DNA from: Paracoccaceae bacterium
Lineage (GTDB): Bacteria > Pseudomonadota > Alphaproteobacteria > Rhodobacterales > Rhodobacteraceae
Direction of reading: 5' to 3'
NCBI GenBank assembly: GCA_018223125.1
Contig: JAAEZA010000001.1
Span: 87,329 to 151,328 of the forward strand
Length of the DNA stretch: 64,000 nt
Of this stretch, positions 59,623 through 64,000 are shown piece after piece. Under the pieces are notes generated by a model, which had not been told where the DNA came from, searched no databases, and was given only the letters and a program-made list of their open reading frames with translations. Position 1 is the first letter of the stretch, and each line of letters begins with the position of its first letter. Position numbers and translations under genes: made by a program.

Positions 59623-61977
59623 ATGACTTCCGAAGTGAACATGATCAACTTGCAGGTGATCGCTGCAGATCAGATCGCTATTGACCGGGCGACGATCGAC
59701 AAGGCTACCGGAAAATCCGTTTACGAACTGAATGTCGCGCAAAATTCGAAACATTACACCTGGCAGAGCGAATACCAGACGATCCCGATGGGTATGGACG
59801 GTGCACCCCGCCAGTTTGCACAAAAACTGCGGGAATCCCTGCCGGAAGTGAATAACCTGCGGATGTTGTTTAACGAGTTCTCTTTTGACCGGAACGGTGA
59901 TCTGCATCCCGAATATGAAGCTTTCCTTGACGAAGCGGTGAAGCAGGGGTTCGAGATCACTTTCGTTCTGGGCAGTGGCGATGCGCAAAACATCGGAAAC
60001 GGCGGTTCGCCTTGGGGACACGAAAGCCTGACCAATGCGCAAGCCTACGAAACGTTGGAAGAAAACTTCAAGGATTTGAAATCCGGCTGGTCATCGCTGC
60101 TGGACTGGCTGGACGGGCAACCCGAGATTGCAAAGGCGGTTTACGGGTTGGAACTGGCCAATGAGCCGGCAGGGTATCGCCGCAGTGTTCAGGAAAACGG
60201 CAGCGGTGACGGATATGTCTATGCCGATTTCGTAAAACTTTACGCGGATCATATGATCGAACTGTCCGATATGATACAGGCGCGAAGCGATGCGCGTGTT
60301 CTGGTTGGGGGGTGGGGCTACTCCGGTGACTTTTCCACGCTTTCAAAGACTGTGGTGAATGACAAAACCGGTCTGACAGCGCTGGATTATATCTCCAAAT
60401 CGGTCGGTGACGCGCTGATCTGGTCTGCCCATCTCTACCCCGGATGGGTTGGCACAAACGCTGCAACCTCCACCGAAGAGCTGACCGATATGTTGGAGGA
60501 GCATTTTGCACTGCTTGAAGGCAGTGACGTGCTGATTACCGAAACAAATGCGACCGGCGTCGTCGATGATTTTGCGGGCGGCAACAATGTGGTCGATCTG
60601 TTTGTCACCATGTACGAATGGTTCGCCAGCAACGACATCGGCATCGGCTGGTTTCCGGGCGCCGAAGCCGGTGGGTCCAATTTCGTTGTGATTGATCAGG
60701 ACGGATCGCTGCGCTTTTTGCACCAGCACTCTTACGCTCACGGGATGAACGCGTTCTCGCAAGGAGAAACCGTTAAGGCGCTGGCCGGAGACGACCGGAT
60801 CAACGCGAACCTGATAGAAGGACGCCTGCGCAACGAAACTTACGAAAGCGATTACGCGGAAGCCGCTTTTGACACGGAAGAACTGCTCGGCCTTGCTTTC
60901 GGTTATCAAGGGGATGACAAACTGATCGGCACAAAACTGTCGAATGATTTCCTTTATGGCGGTTTTGGGAATGATTCACTGATCGGTAAGGCCGGAGACG
61001 ACTTTCTGTTCGGTCAGCAGGGAAATGATGTTCTTACGGCCTCTAACGGGGTGAACCATATGTTTGGCGGCTCCGGCAATGACCGGTTGATCGGCGGCCG
61101 CAGCTATGACCAGTTTCACGGCGGGGCGGGGAACGATGTTTTTGTCACCGATGGTAAAGGGCAGGATGTCATCACTGACTTCAATTCGGCAGAAGACCGG
61201 ATTGATTTGGCGGGCGCTCTGTCCGGCTGGGCCGGGATTTCCGCGAACCTGTCCAAAGTCGATGCAGACGGGGACGGTGGACGCGATGATATAGAGATTT
61301 CGCTAGGGGGGCGTAAGTCACTGACGCTGCTGGATGTTTCTACCTCGCAGCTTTCTGCAGAGCATTTTATCGGTGCAAAGCCTGCCGACGGGATCATTTC
61401 GGGAACGACCAGCGATGATCTGATCGGAAATGGCGGTTATGAAGATTCCCAGGGCGAAGCCGTAAGCCGCGGCGATGACATCGTCTTCGGGCTGAGCGGT
61501 GACGACACGATCTACGGCTACAAGGGCAACGACGAAATCTACGGGGGGCAAGGCGATGATATCATTGCCTCGGGCTCCGGCAGTGATGTTGTTGAAGGTG
61601 CCAAAGGTGGTGACCTGTTGAATGGCGGCGGGGGCGGCGACATCCTGTTTGGTGGAAACGGGGCCGACAAGCTGTTTGGCGGCAGGGGCGCTGACAGGCT
61701 TGAAGGCGGCGCGGGCAACGACGTTCTGAAAGGCGGCGGCGGGGCAGACAGCTTCGTGTTCTCGGGTGGCGGCGGTCGGGATGTTGTTAAGGATTTCAAA
61801 GTCCTGAAAGATGAAGTTCACCTTACCGGAGTGGATTCCTACAAGCTTCGGGAAACGTCAAGCGGTGTGGAAATCAGCTATGACGCCACAGATTCTTTGC
61901 TTCTGAAGGGGGTGTTTGTTGACACAGACGCCGATCTGAAACGGCTTGAGGATGCCATTTATCTCGATCTCGGTTAA
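59623..61977 (+). CDS. RTX-type secreted glycoside hydrolase
   Basis: This protein has 784 residues from the ATG at 59623 (AGGGA upstream); a TTG at 59614 is possible. Residues 1 to about 400 form a clan-A-like hydrolase domain with acid/base E181 (LELANEPAG) and nucleophile E307 (LITETNATG). Two blocks of Ca-binding RTX nonapeptides follow. There is no N-terminal signal peptide, and the C-terminus ends in a short hydrophobic/acidic tail, as expected for type I secretion. No type I secretion genes lie in the window. It probably cuts the exopolysaccharide made by this locus, like the rhizobial ExsH/PlyA type. The exact family is uncertain. Confidence 0.85.
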   Translation: MTSEVNMINLQVIAADQIAIDRATIDKATGKSVYELNVAQNSKHYTWQSEYQTIPMGMDGAPRQFAQKLRESLPEVNNLRMLFNEFSFDRNGDLHPEYEAFLDEAVKQGFEITFVLGSGDAQNIGNGGSPWGHESLTNAQAYETLEENFKDLKSGWSSLLDWLDGQPEIAKAVYGLELANEPAGYRRSVQENGSGDGYVYADFVKLYADHMIELSDMIQARSDARVLVGGWGYSGDFSTLSKTVVNDKTGLTALDYISKSVGDALIWSAHLYPGWVGTNAATSTEELTDMLEEHFALLEGSDVLITETNATGVVDDFAGGNNVVDLFVTMYEWFASNDIGIGWFPGAEAGGSNFVVIDQDGSLRFLHQHSYAHGMNAFSQGETVKALAGDDRINANLIEGRLRNETYESDYAEAAFDTEELLGLAFGYQGDDKLIGTKLSNDFLYGGFGNDSLIGKAGDDFLFGQQGNDVLTASNGVNHMFGGSGNDRLIGGRSYDQFHGGAGNDVFVTDGKGQDVITDFNSAEDRIDLAGALSGWAGISANLSKVDADGDGGRDDIEISLGGRKSLTLLDVSTSQLSAEHFIGAKPADGIISGTTSDDLIGNGGYEDSQGEAVSRGDDIVFGLSGDDTIYGYKGNDEIYGGQGDDIIASGSGSDVVEGAKGGDLLNGGGGGDILFGGNGADKLFGGRGADRLEGGAGNDVLKGGGGADSFVFSGGGGRDVVKDFKVLKDEVHLTGVDSYKLRETSSGVEISYDATDSLLLKGVFVDTDADLKRLEDAIYLDLG
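60946..61140 (+). repeat. RTX nonapeptide block 1
   Basis: This block encodes GGxGxDxUx-type repeats (YGGFGNDSLIG, GGSGNDRLIGG, HGGAGNDVF) forming a Ca-binding beta-roll. Confidence 0.8.
61480..61790 (+). repeat. RTX nonapeptide block 2
   Basis: This second, longer run of about ten repeats (LSGDDTIYG, YKGNDEIYGG, GGAGNDVLKGG) lies close to the C-terminus. Confidence 0.85.
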
Positions 61978-62074
61978 CTGACCGCAGCGCGGATCGACGT
62001 TTGAATCTACGAAAAACTTGCCCGCTTCCAAGCAAGGGCTATTATGGAAACATAGACCGAAAGGAAATGTTTTC

Positions 62075-62893
62075 ATGGATTTTAGCACCCTTACCAAGAC
62101 GTCCCTGCGTTCTGCAATCTTCGGACTGGCCTTTGGTGCCGCCGCTCCGGCGATGGCTGCCTCTTGTGGGAATACCAGTGCCGGCTTTAATGCGTGGAAG
62201 GCCGAGTTCGCGCGGGAAGCGCAGCAAGCCGGTGTAAAGCAGCGCGGTTTGCAGGCGCTGGCGTCTGCACAATATGCCAGTTCTACAATCGCAGCGGACC
62301 GGAACCAGAAATCCTTTCGCTACTCTCTGGACAAGTTCATGAAAATTCGCGGGGCTGATACGATTGTCAGTCAGGGGCGCCGCCGGAAGGCCTCCAATCC
62401 GCAGGTGTTTTCCGCGCTGGAGCGGATTTACGGCGTGCCTGCCGGAGTTATCATTGCCATCCATGGAATGGAAACCGGTTTCGGCGGGTTTATGGGGAAA
62501 TCAAATGTGGTATCTGCGATCACCACACTGACCTATGATTGTCGCCGGTCCGAGTTTTTCAAGCCTCATGCCATCGGTGCGTTAAAGCTGGTGGATCGCG
62601 GTGCGATTACGGCCAATACCAAAGGGGCCAAACACGGTGAGTTGGGCCATACCCAGTTCTTGCCCGGTAATGCGCTGACCTATGGTGTGGACGGCAACGG
62701 CGACGGGCGCGTTGATTTTTATAACCAGACCGATGCGCTGGCCTCCACCGCGAATTTCCTGCGTCAGAAAGGCTGGCGGCCGGGGCAGGGGTATCAGCCC
62801 GGCCAGCCCAATTTTGCTGTGATCAAACAGTGGAATGCAGCAACTGTCTATCAGCAGGCCATCGCGATCATGGCGGCGCGGATCGACCAATAG
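62075..62893 (+). CDS. Lytic murein transglycosylase (MltB/SLT family)
   Basis: This protein has 272 residues from the ATG at 62075 (AAAGGAAA upstream). A signal peptide (LRSAIFGLAFGAAAPAMA) ends near residue 29. The catalytic Glu is E133 in HGMETGFGGFMGKSNV, and later LGHTQFLPG and DGNGDGRVDFYNQTDALASTANFL are typical of the MltB group. It would cleave peptidoglycan and form 1,6-anhydro ends in the periplasm. There is no lipobox, so it is soluble. It follows the RTX gene by about 100 bp, with no clear functional link. Confidence 0.9.
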   Translation: MDFSTLTKTSLRSAIFGLAFGAAAPAMAASCGNTSAGFNAWKAEFAREAQQAGVKQRGLQALASAQYASSTIAADRNQKSFRYSLDKFMKIRGADTIVSQGRRRKASNPQVFSALERIYGVPAGVIIAIHGMETGFGGFMGKSNVVSAITTLTYDCRRSEFFKPHAIGALKLVDRGAITANTKGAKHGELGHTQFLPGNALTYGVDGNGDGRVDFYNQTDALASTANFLRQKGWRPGQGYQPGQPNFAVIKQWNAATVYQQAIAIMAARIDQ

Positions 62894-62977
62894 GGGCCTC
62901 GCTCAAGATCGGGTGAACCGCTCTGGCCCTGCACTTCCTGTTACGCTAAGACGCGAACAGGACAAAGGACAGCTATC

Positions 62978-64000
62978 ATGAGCGATTTTCGCGACGCGGC
63001 ACAGCGGGCCTGCGCAGGGATGCGTAGCCTGTTTGCACAGACCCCCTTGCAGCATAACGCGCATTTATCTGCAAAATTCGAGGCAGAGATTTATCTCAAG
63101 CGGGAAGATCTCTCACCTGTGCGATCCTATAAAATTCGCGGTGCGTTCAATGCTTTGAACAAGGCGCTGGAGCTAAATCCCGATCAAAAGACCTTTGTCT
63201 GTGCCAGTGCGGGGAACCACGCGCAGGGCATGGCGTTTGTTTGTAACCACTTCAATGTGCAGGGCGTGATCTTCATGCCCGTCACAACACCTGCGCAAAA
63301 GATTGAAAAGACGCGTATTTTCGGCGGTGACAACGTGGAAATCATTCTCAGCGGGGATTATTTCGACGATACACTGGCCCAAGCCCAAGCCTATTGCGCG
63401 GAAAAATCCGCCCGTTTCCTGTCACCGTTTGACGATGATGATGTCATCGAAGGTCAGGCGTCTGTTGCGGTGGAAATCGAAGAGGAAATGACCGTGCGCC
63501 CCGATCTGGTTGTGCTGCCTGTCGGGGGCGGGGGGCTTTCTGCGGGGATCACCCGCTATTACCGGGAACAACCGGACGCGCCGGAACTGATCTTCACCGA
63601 ACCGGCTGGCGGGGCGAGCCTGAAGGCCGCTTTGCAGCAGGGGGTGCAAGTGACCTTGCCAAAGGTGAACAATTTCGTGGACGGGGCCGCCGTTGCACGG
63701 ATTGGCGATCGCAACTTTGAGGCGTTAAAACACTCTTCGCCGGATCAGGTTTATCCCGTGTCAGAGGACCGGCTTTGCACAACGATGATCGAGATGCTGA
63801 ACATCGAAGGGATCGTTCTGGAGCCTGCGGGGGCGTTATCCATTGACGTGCTGGCCGATATTGCCGACCAGATCAAAGGCAAAACGGTGGTCTGTGTGAC
63901 CTCCGGTGGCAATTTTGATTTCGAACGGTTGCCAGAGGTGAAGGAGCGGGCGCAGAAGTTCCTTGGCCTGAAGAAGTATTTCATCCTCCGCTTGCCCCAA
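62978..64000 (+). CDS. ilvA: Threonine ammonia-lyase IlvA (partial)
   Basis: This fold-type II PLP enzyme runs off the right edge after 341 codons. It would deaminate threonine to 2-oxobutanoate, the first step of isoleucine synthesis. The PLP lysine is K52 in SYKIRGAFNAL, followed by ASAGNHAQG, VGGGGLSAGI for the cofactor phosphate and EPAGALSID. The start of the C-terminal regulatory region is just reached (FLGLKKYFILRLPQ). An AAAGGAC ribosome site supports the ATG. Serine/threonine dehydratase of the degradative type is less likely, given this C-terminal extension. Confidence 0.92.
   Translation, partial: MSDFRDAAQRACAGMRSLFAQTPLQHNAHLSAKFEAEIYLKREDLSPVRSYKIRGAFNALNKALELNPDQKTFVCASAGNHAQGMAFVCNHFNVQGVIFMPVTTPAQKIEKTRIFGGDNVEIILSGDYFDDTLAQAQAYCAEKSARFLSPFDDDDVIEGQASVAVEIEEEMTVRPDLVVLPVGGGGLSAGITRYYREQPDAPELIFTEPAGGASLKAALQQGVQVTLPKVNNFVDGAAVARIGDRNFEALKHSSPDQVYPVSEDRLCTTMIEMLNIEGIVLEPAGALSIDVLADIADQIKGKTVVCVTSGGNFDFERLPEVKERAQKFLGLKKYFILRLPQ

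Noticed and set aside
1-64000. CRISPR arrays, insertion sequences, rRNA genes
   Set aside because: No regularly spaced direct repeats, transposase motifs or rRNA-like sequence were seen in the window.

Overview
The window looks like a chromosomal segment of a marine-type alphaproteobacterium of the Rhodobacteraceae (Roseobacter group). The evidence is the gene set (RlmB beside tRNA-Tyr, MocR and Lrp regulators beside amine transporters, a TamA/TamB pair, RTX-type secreted proteins), the GC-rich third codon positions and the frequent GTG/TTG starts. No database search was possible; every family call is made by reading motifs.

Left part (1-13 kb): housekeeping and small catabolic units. A large membrane protein, cut by the left edge, has a GspL/PilM-like N-terminus, a Pro/Ala-rich repeat region and a PilP/GspC-like C-terminus. 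It is followed by an O-acetylhomoserine sulfhydrylase with a CoA-binding protein, a YHS protein, rlmB, tRNA-Tyr with a clear promoter, a DUF305 protein, an FAH-family hydrolase, a class III aminotransferase diverging from an Lrp regulator, and an enolase-superfamily enzyme diverging from a MocR regulator.

Middle part (13-33.5 kb): two ABC-importer operons flank the tamA-tamB outer-membrane assembly pair. The first is PotD/A/B/C-like with a GMC oxidoreductase and a DAO-type amine oxidase, probably controlled by the MocR protein. The second is Dpp-like with an M24 peptidase, preceded by an XRE-cupin regulator. In both operons a strong GC-rich hairpin lies just after the binding-protein gene and probably sets the binding-protein to permease ratio.

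Right part (33.5-62 kb): an exopolysaccharide locus containing a Wzx-type flippase, an ExoY-type priming transferase, three glycosyltransferases, a fused Wzz/BY-kinase, a Wzy/O-antigen-ligase-like protein and two secreted clan-A-type glycosidases, one of them an RTX protein. Inside this locus sits a compact hybrid PKS-NRPS system: a 2762-residue synthase with the order carrier-KS-AT-ACP-aminotransferase-C-A-PCP, a second synthase with C-(A-domain remnant)-PCP-TE, a Sfp-type phosphopantetheinyl transferase and a membrane-anchored CocE/S15-type hydrolase. The line resembles iturin/mycosubtilin-type assembly of a beta-amino acyl unit joined to an amino acid (Gly is suggested by the A-domain code). 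It has no loading ligase, a stripped-down second module, and a thioesterase whose nucleophile position is Cys and whose usual catalytic His is not visible. This is the most interesting system in the window.

The right end holds a lytic transglycosylase and the start of ilvA, cut by the window edge.
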